Shown here: positions 7,211 to 16,325 of the stretch, piece after piece
Numbering within the stretch: position 1 is the stretch's first letter
Layout of the letters: each line of letters begins with the position of its first letter
NCBI RefSeq assembly: GCF_001424305.1
Contig: NZ_LMPD01000004.1
Location: 374,918 to 438,917 of the forward strand
DNA from: Pedobacter sp. Leaf176
GTDB lineage: Bacteria; Bacteroidota; Bacteroidia; Sphingobacteriales; Sphingobacteriaceae
DNA: 64,000 bases
Direction of reading: 5' to 3'
Notes under the pieces: model-generated
The model's database searches: none
The model's input: the letters and a program-made list of their open reading frames with translations, nothing else
Told to the model about the DNA's origin: nothing
Program-made: the position numbers and the translations under genes

Positions 7211-10200
7211 TTATTTCGTTCCTTCCAAAGCTTCATGTTCAAAGCGTTCTGCTTCTTTTAAATCTTTATTTGGCTTATATGGTTTTGCCCAGTAAGAGTA
7301 AATTGCAGGTATAACAAACAATGTTAAAATCAAAGAAAACATAGTTCCCCCTACGATAACAGTACCCATACTCATCCTGCTTTTTGCTGCAGCACCAAGC
7401 GCCAAGGCTATTGGTAAAGCACCGATAGCGATCGCTAAACTAGTCATTAAAATTGGGCGTAGACGAGATACCGATGCCTCGCGAATGGCTTCAGGAATGG
7501 GTGTGCCCTTTTCTTTTAGCTGATTGGCGAATTCAACGATTAAAATCCCGTTTTTTGTTACCAGGCCAATTAACATAATTGTACCGATTTGACTGAAAAT
7601 ATTCCAGCTCTGACCACATAACCATAACGACAGAAATGCGCCTGCAACAGCCATGGGCACGGTTAAAATGATGATTACCGGATCCTTAAAACTTTCGAAC
7701 TGCGCAGATAGAATCAAATAAACCAATAACAATGCTAAACCGAAGGCAAAAAAAGTATTCGATGAACTTTCTTTAAAATCGCGTGATTCACCGCTTAAAT
7801 CGGTAGAAAAGGTTTCGTCCAAAACTTTAGCCGCAATCTGGTCCATTGCATCAATACCTTCGCCAATGCTTCTGCCCGGTGCCAGGCCTGCTGAAACCGT
7901 TGCAGAGATAAAGCGATTGTTCCTGTATAATTGCGGCGGACTGCTTTCTTCTTTAGCAGTAACTACATTATCCAGCTGAACCAAATTTCCGTTATCACTA
8001 CGCACATAGACTGAACTTAAATCTAAAGGATCTTTTCGGTCACTTCTATCAAACTGGCCGATAACCTGGTATTGTTTTCCATTCATGAAGAAATACGAAA
8101 AACGTTGTCCGCTTAGGCCGAGGTTTAATGTTTGGGCGATTGCAGCAATTGAAACGCCCAAGTTTTTCGCTTTGTCTCTGTCAATAGTTAAATTAATTTC
8201 GGGTTTATTGAATTTCAGGTTAACATCAGAAACTGTAAATGTTGGATCCTTACTAACTGCATCCATAAATAAAGGCACCTTCTCGCGGAGTTTTTCAAAA
8301 TTTTGTGCCTGAATAATGTAACTAATTGGCAATCCGCCCCGCCGACCAACCGAAATTGTAGGCTGCTGATTCACAATGGTTTTACCTTCGCTATACTTTT
8401 TGGTGATTTTAGTTAGCATATCGGCGATTTCCTTTTGTGAACGTTCCCTGTCTTCGGGGTTTACAAGGCCCATACGCACGAACCCGGAGTTGGTAGCACC
8501 TGCACCACCAAATCCCGGTGAGGTTATCGTAATGTTAACATTTTTTTCGGGCACGGAATCGATTATCATCTGATTAATTTCCATGATAAACTTATCCGTG
8601 TAAGCAAATGAAGCACCTTCCGGTGTACTCACGTTTATATTAATGGCGCTTCTATCATCGTAAGGTGCGGTTTCTTTAGGCAGAATCTTCCAGAACAGAA
8701 AAATCATTCCCATACAAACCAAAATAATTGGTGCAGAAAGCCACCTTTTATCAAGAAATTTATTCAGGTTTGATTCGTACGCATTGTTTAACTTAACGAA
8801 ATAAGGCTCCGTCCAATTGTAAAACCGGGAAGGTTTATGTCCACCTTTTTTCATCAGGTAGGCATTCAGCATAGGCGTTAATGTAAGCGACACAAATGCC
8901 GAAACCAATACTGCTGCACCAATTACAACACCAAATTCCCTGAACAAACGGCCAACAAATCCTTGGAGAAAGATTACGGGAAGGAACACGGCTGCAAGCG
9001 TAATTGAAATTGAAATTACGGCAAAGAAAATCTCATTTGAACCCTTGATTGCCGCCTCAAATGGCGACATGCCTTCTTCTACCTTTTTGAAAATGTTTTC
9101 TGTTACCACGATGCCATCATCTACAACAAGTCCGGTTGCTAATACAATTGCCAGTAAACTCAGTACGTTTATGGAAAAACCAAAAGCATACATAATAAAG
9201 AATGTAAAAATCAGGGAAACCGGAATATCGATTAAAGGGCGGAATGCAATGCCCCAATCCCTAAAGAACAGGTAAATGATCAAAATTACCAATACAAGAG
9301 AGAGGCCGATTGTTTCTGCAACTTCAGTAACAGAACGTTTAATAAAAAGTGTGGTATCTAAAGCAACTTTTAATTTTATATCCTGGGGAATATCTGCCTT
9401 AAGTTTATCAAAACGTTTATAAAATTCTTTGCTGATGTCTAAATAGTTCGCGCCTGGCTGAGGAATAATAGCCACGGCAACCATTGGCCTTCCTGATTCC
9501 CTTAATACGGTTTCCTCATTTTCGGGTCCTAAAACGGCATAACCTACATCTCTCAGTTTAATTACCTGGTTGCTGTCTGCTTTTAGAATCAGGTTATTAA
9601 ACTGGGTTTCATTAGTTAGTTTTCCTAAGGTCTTAACAGTTAATTCCGTTGTGGCACCTGTAATTTTTCCCGATGGCAGCTCTACGTTTTCATTATCCAA
9701 GGCCGTTACAATATCCTGGGCGGTTAAACCGTAAGCACTCAGTTTATTCGGGTCCATCCATATGCGCATGGCGTATTTTCGCTGCCCCTGGATTTGAACA
9801 CTACTAACACCTGGAATGGTTTGAATTCTGTCTGCAATTACATTTTCTGCAAAATCACTCAATTCCAGCGTATTTCTTTTATCACTTTGAATGGTCATCG
9901 ATAAAATTGCATCAGAGTTTGCATCTGCTTTACTCACGATTGGCAATCCATCAATATCTTTTGGTAAGGTTCTGGCCGCTTGGGAAACCTTATCACGAAC
10001 ATCATTCGTAGCTTCCTCAATATTTTTGTCCAGATTAAATTCTATAGTGATGTTACTTGTACCCTGGTTACTGGAAGAAGAAATGTTCCGTATACCATCA
10101 ATTGAGTTAATGGATTTCTCTAATGGTTCTGTAATCTGGGACTCAATAATATCTGAATTAGCGCCGGGGTAGGATGTTCTAACCGAAACAACCGTTGGAT

Positions 10201-10321
10201 CGATGGAGGGGTATTCCCTAACACCAAGGAAATTGTATCCGATTATGCCAAAAAGAACAATCAGCAGGTTCATAACTATAGCAAGAACCGGTCTTTTTAT
10301 ACTGGTGGTGGAGATACTCAT
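7211..10321 (-). CDS. RND efflux pump, inner membrane permease (AcrB/MexB type)
   Basis: A 1036-residue hydrophobe/amphiphile efflux (HAE1-type) RND transporter of normal length. TM1 lies at residues 10-30. The large periplasmic porter/docking loops run about 35-330 and 560-860, and membrane bundles at about 340-540 and 870-1020. The proton-relay segment reads GLVVDDGIVVTENIF near residue 400, with the expected pair of Asp. It exports toxic compounds such as drugs, detergents or metabolites using the proton gradient. It follows the adaptor gene by 2 bp. No repressor gene is adjacent; the substrate cannot be told from sequence. Confidence 0.97.
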   Translation of the reverse strand: MSISTTSIKRPVLAIVMNLLIVLFGIIGYNFLGVREYPSIDPTVVSVRTSYPGANSDIIESQITEPLEKSINSIDGIRNISSSSNQGTSNITIEFNLDKNIEEATNDVRDKVSQAARTLPKDIDGLPIVSKADANSDAILSMTIQSDKRNTLELSDFAENVIADRIQTIPGVSSVQIQGQRKYAMRIWMDPNKLSAYGLTAQDIVTALDNENVELPSGKITGATTELTVKTLGKLTNETQFNNLILKADSNQVIKLRDVGYAVLGPENEETVLRESGRPMVAVAIIPQPGANYLDISKEFYKRFDKLKADIPQDIKLKVALDTTLFIKRSVTEVAETIGLSLVLVILIIYLFFRDWGIAFRPLIDIPVSLIFTFFIMYAFGFSINVLSLLAIVLATGLVVDDGIVVTENIFKKVEEGMSPFEAAIKGSNEIFFAVISISITLAAVFLPVIFLQGFVGRLFREFGVVIGAAVLVSAFVSLTLTPMLNAYLMKKGGHKPSRFYNWTEPYFVKLNNAYESNLNKFLDKRWLSAPIILVCMGMIFLFWKILPKETAPYDDRSAININVSTPEGASFAYTDKFIMEINQMIIDSVPEKNVNITITSPGFGGAGATNSGFVRMGLVNPEDRERSQKEIADMLTKITKKYSEGKTIVNQQPTISVGRRGGLPISYIIQAQNFEKLREKVPLFMDAVSKDPTFTVSDVNLKFNKPEINLTIDRDKAKNLGVSIAAIAQTLNLGLSGQRFSYFFMNGKQYQVIGQFDRSDRKDPLDLSSVYVRSDNGNLVQLDNVVTAKEESSPPQLYRNNRFISATVSAGLAPGRSIGEGIDAMDQIAAKVLDETFSTDLSGESRDFKESSSNTFFAFGLALLLVYLILSAQFESFKDPVIIILTVPMAVAGAFLSLWLCGQSWNIFSQIGTIMLIGLVTKNGILIVEFANQLKEKGTPIPEAIREASVSRLRPILMTSLAIAIGALPIALALGAAAKSRMSMGTVIVGGTMFSLILTLFVIPAIYSYWAKPYKPNKDLKEAERFEHEALEGTK

Positions 10322-10323
10322 AA

Positions 10324-11418
10324 TTATTGTTTAACCAGATTAACTTTAACAGGGGCATCTTTCTTTAGGGCCATCGAACCTGTGGTTAAAACGGTATCTC
10401 CGGCTTTTAAGCCTGAAGTGATCACAATGTTTTCATCTGTCCGGGTCCCTGCTTCTACTTTTACTTCCTGTGCTTTGCCGTCTTTTTGTATGTAAACGAT
10501 TTTTCCTTTTAGTACCGGAATTACCGCTTCATTCGGAATAAGAATCGCGTTTTGTAATGTATTGAGTGCCAGTTTAATTTTAGCAAATGAACCTGGCAGT
10601 AATGTGTTGTCAGCATTTGGCGCAAGGGCACGCAACTGCAAGGTACGTGTTGCTGTGTTAATACCTGGTTCTATTGCATAAACCTTTCCTGTATTTTTTT
10701 TATCTGAACCATCGGTAGTGAATGAGATTTCGGAGCCGATTTTAATCTGACCTGCATATTTCTCGGGTATTGAAAATGTAATTTTAACCGGGTTTGTATT
10801 TACCAGATTTGCAATGACGGTTGCCGGGGTTAAATAAGTTCCCGCTGAAATGCTGCGTAATCCAACCTTACCGCTAAATGGGGCACGTATTGTTGTTTTA
10901 GCAAGCTGAGCCCTTATCAAATTGGTTTGTGATTGAAATGACTTTAAATCTGCAAGTGCTGTATCGTATTCTTCCTGGCTTATTGCGCCTTTGGCCAGCA
11001 GTTGCTTTGCCCTGTTTTCATTTGTAGATGATAGCCTTTGTTTGGTAAGTGCATCCTGCAGCTGGGCCTGAATATCCCTGTCATTAACTTTAACTAAAAC
11101 ACTTCCTTTGCTAACATTTGAACCCTCTTTAAAATAGATACCGGTTACAAGGCCTGAAACTTCGCTTTTCAATATAACAGATTCATTCGCTTCGATTGCG
11201 CCGGTAATTTCCAAATCATTATCGAATTGGGATAATTTAACAATTACGCCATCAACTGTTACCGCTGGCGAAGGTTTTCCATCCTTGCCACCTTTACCCT
11301 GGCCGGATGGCGCTCCTCCTCCTTTGCCTTCAAGTTTCTTATTTGCATTAATTCGGTAATAAATCAGATAGGCAAGGCCCAAGGCCAGAACAGTGTAAAT
11401 AATATATCTTTTTTTCAT
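10324..11418 (-). CDS. RND efflux periplasmic adaptor (membrane fusion protein)
   Basis: A 364-residue adaptor. An N-terminal membrane anchor (residues 4-22) is followed by a Gly/Lys-rich linker, then a lipoyl/barrel-sandwich half (SEVSGLVTGIYFKEGSNVSKG near 85), a coiled hairpin (about 108-160), the second lipoyl half (TTIRAPFSGKVGLRS) and the beta-barrel and membrane-proximal domains. It bridges the inner-membrane pump and the outer-membrane channel. It is the first gene of the three-gene efflux operon, so the promoter lies in the 11419-11933 gap. Confidence 0.95.
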   Translation of the reverse strand: MKKRYIIYTVLALGLAYLIYYRINANKKLEGKGGGAPSGQGKGGKDGKPSPAVTVDGVIVKLSQFDNDLEITGAIEANESVILKSEVSGLVTGIYFKEGSNVSKGSVLVKVNDRDIQAQLQDALTKQRLSSTNENRAKQLLAKGAISQEEYDTALADLKSFQSQTNLIRAQLAKTTIRAPFSGKVGLRSISAGTYLTPATVIANLVNTNPVKITFSIPEKYAGQIKIGSEISFTTDGSDKKNTGKVYAIEPGINTATRTLQLRALAPNADNTLLPGSFAKIKLALNTLQNAILIPNEAVIPVLKGKIVYIQKDGKAQEVKVEAGTRTDENIVITSGLKAGDTVLTTGSMALKKDAPVKVNLVKQ

Positions 11419-11933
11419 TTGTGCGTGGATCGTCTTTCTAGAAAATTAATATATGTAATAACCTTAAAAAGCTTGTAAAAATATTCAAATAGTTTAATCA
11501 TAAATTTGTTGTATTAAGGATGTTACTAAATTACCTTGTGGTTATGTGACAACAGGCTATACGCGGTTTCAATTTTGAAGGTTAAATAATATTATTCTCC
11601 GGGTTTCTTCGGGACTTGTTCGGGAAACGTTGCTAAAAATGGGGTTTAAAGGCCGATTTCCCGAACAAGAGTCGAACGAGAGTCGAACAAAGCATTGTTA
11701 AACCTTAGTATATTTAGTCCTGATATAGCTTTGCATCTGTCCTGGAAATACCTGGCATCCTCCTAATGGAACTTGTCTAGTCCATATATAGCGCTTTACC
11801 CGGCGTCTGTTATTTTAACGGGGCTACGGATTCAAAATCATTTTAAATCTGATTGAGTAATATTATCGTTCGATTGGCATTTAAATTTTAAAGGATGGAG
11901 AGAAACTATAAATTTGTGGCAAAACACATTTAT
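11419..11933. other. divergent intergenic region with a repeat element
   Basis: These 515 bases lie between the start of the efflux operon and the M61 peptidase start. They hold both promoters plus the inverted and 11-bp direct repeats listed at 11615-11688. I see no coding frame. The stretch 11700-11880 shows nothing I can name. Confidence 0.55.
11615..11688. repeat. inverted repeat plus 11-bp direct repeats, intergenic
   Basis: CTTGTTCGGGAAA (11615-11627) is repeated inverted and without mismatch at 11657-11669 around a 29-base loop. The right arm continues as direct repeats of CGAAC with an 11-bp period (11662, 11673, 11684; AGAGTCGAAC twice). It may be an operator between divergent promoters or a dispersed extragenic palindrome. 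Confidence 0.6.
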
Positions 11934-13763
11934 ATGTTTACTAAAAAATCGATTTTAAGTTTAGTTGCATTACTAACATTTATTATGGCAGCGAAGGCGC
12001 AGGTAAAAATAGGTTTCGAGGTTTCCTTTAAAGAACCTCAGGCACATTACGCAGAAGTGCAGATGAACATTTCTGGTCTGGCTAAAGATTATGTGGATGT
12101 TAAAATGCCCGTATGGACACCAGGTTCTTATCTGATTCGCGAGTTCGAAAAAAGTGTTGAAGGCTTTACCGCATCAGCTTCCGGTAAAAAATTAAAAGTA
12201 GAAAAAGTAAGAAAGAACATCTGGAGGGTTTTCTCCGCCAAAGCAAATGATATTAAAATAAACTACCGTGTTTATGCTTTTGAGATCTCGGTTCGCACGG
12301 CCTTTATTGATGAATCACACGCTTTTTTATCGCCAACAGGTATTTTTATGCACCCGGCAGGGATGATTCAATCGCCGAGCACGGTAAAAATTATCCCGCA
12401 CAAAACATGGAGTAAAGTTTCTACAGGTATGCCACTGGTTACAGGAGAAACATTTACCTACAGGGCAAGTGATTTTGATATTCTGTATGATAGTCCGATA
12501 GAAGTTGGAAACCAGGATACTTTTGAATTTCTGGCTTCGGGCGTTCGCCATGAAGTTGCGATGTATGGTGGGGGTAACTACGACAAAGAAAAACTAAAAG
12601 TAGATATGGCCAAGATTGTAGAACAGGAAACTGCAGTTTATGGCGAAAATCCAAATAAATACTACTTGTTTATCGTGCATAATTTCGCTCGTGGAGGTGG
12701 TGGTTTAGAACATTTAAATTCGACTACATTAGGCGCAAGCAGGAATGCTTATAGTACCGACGCTGGATATAAAGGTTTCTTAGGGTTAGTTGCCCATGAA
12801 TACCATCACCTTTGGAATGTAAAACGCTTACGCCCGATTGCTTTGGGTCCATTTGATTACGATAACGAAAATTACACCACGAACCTTTGGGTTGCAGAAG
12901 GTTTTACCTCATATTACGAAAACAAATACATTTTAAGAGCTGGTTTCAGCGATCCGAATGGGTTTGTGAATGCACTTGCCGGCGGAATAGCAACTGTTTT
13001 AAATACACCAGGCGCAAAAGTGCAATCTGCTGCTGCATCCAGCTATGATGCATGGATTATTGGTTATCGCCCTAACGAAAATTCTAAAAACACATCCATA
13101 TCCTATTATAACAAAGGTGAAGTTATCGGTATTTTAATGGACCTGGAAATTATCAATGCAACAAAAGGTGCTAAAAGCCTGGATGATGTGATGAAAGCCA
13201 TGTATCTGCAATGCAAGTCCCTTAAACGTGGCTATACGGATGCGGAGTTTAAAGCGATGGTTGAGAAAATTTCAGGAATAAGTTTTACAAATTTCTGGGC
13301 TAAATATGTAAATGGCGTAGATGATGCCGAGTATGTTAAATATTTTGGGTTTGCAGGTGTAAAGGTTTCCACTGAAAATGCGACGCCGGATAAACCGGTA
13401 ACAGGTGCTGCGGCTCAATTAGGAAATGATGGTTTAACCGTAACCTACACAGCACGTAGTTCTGCGGCATGGGATGCCGGCTTAAATGTTAATGACGTAA
13501 TTATTTCTCTTGATGACACTTCAATAGGCGACGCTTTAAGTAATATTAAACTGCGCTCACCAATGGTTTCTTTGGAAGTGTTACCCTTAGTAGCTAAAAA
13601 GAACATTGGCGATTCGCTGAAATTGAAAGTGAAACGTGATGGAATTGAAAAGGAAATCATATTAACTTTAAAAGCAAATCCAAGTGTTCGCTTAAAAGCC
13701 ACGATAGATGAAAATGCGACGACTGCACAGAAAACAGTGCTCAAGAAATGGATGGGTATTTAA
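11934..13763 (+). CDS. M61-family peptidase with PDZ domain
   Basis: About 609 residues from the ATG at 11934, which is chosen because it gives a clean signal peptide (MFTKKSILSLVALLTFIMAAKAQ); the upstream ATG at 11895 adds a 13-residue polar tail. The N-terminal beta domain (about 25-180) is followed by the catalytic thermolysin-like domain with the zinc motif HEYHH near residue 288 and the downstream Glu in WVAEGFTSYYE. A PDZ-like domain is near the C-terminus (about 475-575). M61 enzymes are glycyl-type aminopeptidases; this one should act in the periplasm or outside. It is a single gene ending at a strong terminator. Confidence 0.93.
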   Translation: MFTKKSILSLVALLTFIMAAKAQVKIGFEVSFKEPQAHYAEVQMNISGLAKDYVDVKMPVWTPGSYLIREFEKSVEGFTASASGKKLKVEKVRKNIWRVFSAKANDIKINYRVYAFEISVRTAFIDESHAFLSPTGIFMHPAGMIQSPSTVKIIPHKTWSKVSTGMPLVTGETFTYRASDFDILYDSPIEVGNQDTFEFLASGVRHEVAMYGGGNYDKEKLKVDMAKIVEQETAVYGENPNKYYLFIVHNFARGGGGLEHLNSTTLGASRNAYSTDAGYKGFLGLVAHEYHHLWNVKRLRPIALGPFDYDNENYTTNLWVAEGFTSYYENKYILRAGFSDPNGFVNALAGGIATVLNTPGAKVQSAAASSYDAWIIGYRPNENSKNTSISYYNKGEVIGILMDLEIINATKGAKSLDDVMKAMYLQCKSLKRGYTDAEFKAMVEKISGISFTNFWAKYVNGVDDAEYVKYFGFAGVKVSTENATPDKPVTGAAAQLGNDGLTVTYTARSSAAWDAGLNVNDVIISLDDTSIGDALSNIKLRSPMVSLEVLPLVAKKNIGDSLKLKVKRDGIEKEIILTLKANPSVRLKATIDENATTAQKTVLKKWMGI

Positions 13764-13784
13764 TCTAACCTGAAAGTATAACAA

Positions 13785-13818
13785 AAAACCCCGTCCGAAA
13801 AATTCCGGACGGGGTTTT
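13785..13818. terminator. bidirectional terminator between convergent genes
   Basis: A 13-bp stem, AAAACCCCGTCCG with CGGACGGGGTTTT, around an 8-base loop. It sits between the M61 peptidase (+) and the outer membrane protein (-), with T-runs on both strands. Confidence 0.9.
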
Positions 13819-13835
13819 CTTTTGAGTATTAAAGC

Positions 13836-14303
13836 TTAAAAAGTATATCTGAAACCTAGGCCAAATCTTCCGGCGTTAAAATCGCTATCGTTGTCGCCAA
13901 TATATAGTCTTGGTCTCCAATCTAAAGCCAATGCTAAAGGAGCGCCATTAAATTTATAGTCTAAACCAGCCATTGGTACTAAATAAAAACTTGAACCTCC
14001 GTCATATAACTGAATAGAAGGTCCGCCACCAGCATAGAAATCCAAACCTGCTGCACCTTTAATTGGCGTATTGTATTGAAGGAATCCCTGAATAATGGTT
14101 GAATTACCACCAAATAAAACCTCACCTTGGACTGCACCTTTTCTACTGAAGTGGTGTCTTAACGAAGGACCAACTAAAGTTGCACCGTCGCCGAAATCAA
14201 GACCTAAGCCAACCCCTGTTTTGTAGTTTTGAGCTTTAACGTCTGTTATACTCATTGCAAATAGGGCTGCACATCCGAAAATAGTAAAAAGTAATTTTTT
14301 CAT
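13836..14303 (-). CDS. small outer-membrane beta-barrel protein
   Basis: A 155-residue exported protein. The signal peptide ends near residue 24 (ITDVKAQ). The rest alternates polar and apolar residues with many Gly and aromatic positions (GVGLGLDFGDGATLVGP, FGLGFRYTF). The terminal Phe after an aromatic-rich last strand is typical of outer-membrane barrels. With room for about eight short strands it resembles small porin-like or OmpX/OmpW-size proteins. No specific function is visible. It is a single gene, convergent with the M61 peptidase. Confidence 0.8.
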   Translation of the reverse strand: MKKLLFTIFGCAALFAMSITDVKAQNYKTGVGLGLDFGDGATLVGPSLRHHFSRKGAVQGEVLFGGNSTIIQGFLQYNTPIKGAAGLDFYAGGGPSIQLYDGGSSFYLVPMAGLDYKFNGAPLALALDWRPRLYIGDNDSDFNAGRFGLGFRYTF

Positions 14304-14509
14304 AATCTAAATATTTATATGTTTTTAAAGATATCAGCCTAACAACTTTAGTGCCGATTATGTTTTTCAGGTAAAAATTTAGTTGGATAAAAACAATGCT
14401 TGCATAGTAATTTTGTAATTGCTAAGTTTATTCAAAATATCGCATTCAGATCCGGTATTTCTAATCGGGTAAAATTTTTTCGATTAAAGATCATAGAGGT
14501 ACTAATCTT

Positions 14510-14517
14510 TATGTTTG
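14510..14517 (+). promoter_or_regulatory. putative -7 promoter box of the acyl-CoA synthetase gene
   Basis: TATGTTTG matches the Bacteroidota -7 consensus TAnnTTTG and lies 32 bp before the ATG at 14550. It would start transcription inside the longer frame, which supports the internal ATG. No good -33 TTTG is seen at the usual distance. Confidence 0.35.
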
Positions 14518-14549
14518 GATTTTTTAACTTAACCAAATATTATAATTTT

Positions 14550-16325
14550 ATGGCTGCAGCAATTACACGGGTATTCGATCTTTTAAAATATAGCCTTGAG
14601 CAACCTCAGCAAGAATTCATCAATGGAAAAATAAGTGGCAAGTGGGTTAATTACAGTACTTCCCAATTTTGCGAATCCGTAAATGATTTAAGTCGCGGTT
14701 TGATAAAACTAGGAATTGGTAAAGCTGGCCGTGTTGCAGTAATGTCTCATAATCGCCCGGAATGGAATGTTGCAGATTTTGCAGCCAATCAAATTGGTGC
14801 CTATCAAATTCCACTTTACCCAACATTGGCCGATCAAGATATCCAGTTTATTTTAAAGGATGCTGAAATCACAGTCATTTTTGTAGCTGATGAAGAATTA
14901 TACAAAAAGGTTAAACCAAATGTCGAAGCTGTAAATCCTGAAATAAAGATTTATTCGTTTAATGAAGTTGCAGGAGCAAAAAACTGGAGCACATTAATTG
15001 ATGAAGGTAAATCAAGTACCGAAATTAACCTCGACGAGTACAGGAGCAAAGTGGCACCGCAAGATATTTTAACTATAATATATACTTCAGGGACAACAGG
15101 GACGCCGAAAGGGGTTATGCTTACCCATCATAATTTGGTCGCAAATTTCGAAAATTCGGCTGTTGTTATGCCTGAAGGCGTCAAGAAAGGATTAAGCTTT
15201 CTTCCCTTATCGCACATCTTCGAAAGGATGATAATCTACCTGTATTTGTTTAACCGTACTTCTGTTTATTATGCCGAAAGTATGGAAACTATTGTTGCAG
15301 ATATACAACATGTAAAACCAAACGCTTTCTCAACAGTACCACGTTTGCTTGAAAAAGTATATGATAAAATTATGGAGAAGGGTAAAGCCCTGACGGGTGT
15401 TAAAAAAGCCATTTTCTTCTGGTCTGTTGCTTTGGCTGAGAAATACACAACCGATAGCGGAGCCTGGTACAATTTTAAGTTAAACATTGCTCGTAAACTG
15501 GTATTTAAAAAGTGGCAGGAGGCTTTAGGCGGGGAAATTGTCGTTATTGTATCTGGAGGCGCCGCTCTTAATCCAAGATTGGCCAGGATTTTCTGGGCTG
15601 CGGGTATGCCTGTTTTTGAAGGTTACGGCTTAACAGAAACTTCTCCGGTAATAACTGTAAATCACTTTGGTGGAACCATGTTTGGCTCTGTTGGTGAGGT
15701 TATAAAAGGTGTTGAAGTTAAAATTGCACAGGACGGTGAGGTTTTAACCCGAGGGCACCAGGTAATGAAAGGCTATTACAATCGCCCTGATTTAACAGAT
15801 GAGGCTGTTGATAAAGATGGCTGGTTCCATACAGGTGACATAGGTGAGCTGGTCGACAATCGCTTTTTAAGAATTACGGATCGTAAAAAGGAGATGTTCA
15901 AAACTGCAGGAGGAAAATATATTGCACCTCAGATGCTTGAAAATAAATATAAAGAATCTATTTTTATAGAGCAAATAATGGTTTTAGGGGAAAACAGGAA
16001 ATTTCCATCTGCTTTGATCGTGCCGAATTTTGAAACTTTAAAAACATGGGCAGGCAGAAAGGGAATCGCCTTCATTTCAAATGAAGAAATCATTAAAAAC
16101 GAGCAGGTTCTGATAAAATATAAGGAAGTAATTGAAGCTGCGGGTACCGGTTTTGGTAAGTGGGAACAAGTTAAAAGATTTGCGCTTTTGCCTAAAGAAT
16201 GGAGTATTGATGGTGGTGAACTTACTCCAAAATTAAGTCTGAAAAGAAAGATTATCACTGAAAAAAATGGCAGTGTGATTGAAAAAATTTATAAAGATGC
16301 TGAAGATTATAAAGCACCATACTAG
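14550..16325 (+). CDS. long-chain acyl-CoA synthetase (AMP-forming)
   Basis: A 591-residue ANL-superfamily ligase that activates fatty acids to acyl-CoA via acyl-AMP in the cytoplasm. The AMP-binding P-loop YTSGTTGTPKG is near residue 178. The A5 motif GYGLTETSPV is near residue 358 and the A7/A8 hinge HTGDIGEL...ITDRKKEMFKTAGGKYIAP follows. The ATG at 14550 (MAAAITRVFDLL) is chosen over a TTG at 14400 because the extra 50 residues look non-coding and the promoter-like box lies between. Its 3' end overlaps the gamma-glutamyltransferase gene by 29 bp, so the two are probably co-transcribed. Confidence 0.95.
   Translation: MAAAITRVFDLLKYSLEQPQQEFINGKISGKWVNYSTSQFCESVNDLSRGLIKLGIGKAGRVAVMSHNRPEWNVADFAANQIGAYQIPLYPTLADQDIQFILKDAEITVIFVADEELYKKVKPNVEAVNPEIKIYSFNEVAGAKNWSTLIDEGKSSTEINLDEYRSKVAPQDILTIIYTSGTTGTPKGVMLTHHNLVANFENSAVVMPEGVKKGLSFLPLSHIFERMIIYLYLFNRTSVYYAESMETIVADIQHVKPNAFSTVPRLLEKVYDKIMEKGKALTGVKKAIFFWSVALAEKYTTDSGAWYNFKLNIARKLVFKKWQEALGGEIVVIVSGGAALNPRLARIFWAAGMPVFEGYGLTETSPVITVNHFGGTMFGSVGEVIKGVEVKIAQDGEVLTRGHQVMKGYYNRPDLTDEAVDKDGWFHTGDIGELVDNRFLRITDRKKEMFKTAGGKYIAPQMLENKYKESIFIEQIMVLGENRKFPSALIVPNFETLKTWAGRKGIAFISNEEIIKNEQVLIKYKEVIEAAGTGFGKWEQVKRFALLPKEWSIDGGELTPKLSLKRKIITEKNGSVIEKIYKDAEDYKAPY

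Noticed and set aside
11895..11933. Longer start of the M61 peptidase at ATG 11895
   Set aside because: It would put 13 polar residues before the signal peptide; the ATG at 11934 gives a normal export signal.
14400..14549. Longer start of the acyl-CoA synthetase
   Set aside because: It needs a TTG start and adds 50 low-complexity residues; a promoter-like box lies within it.
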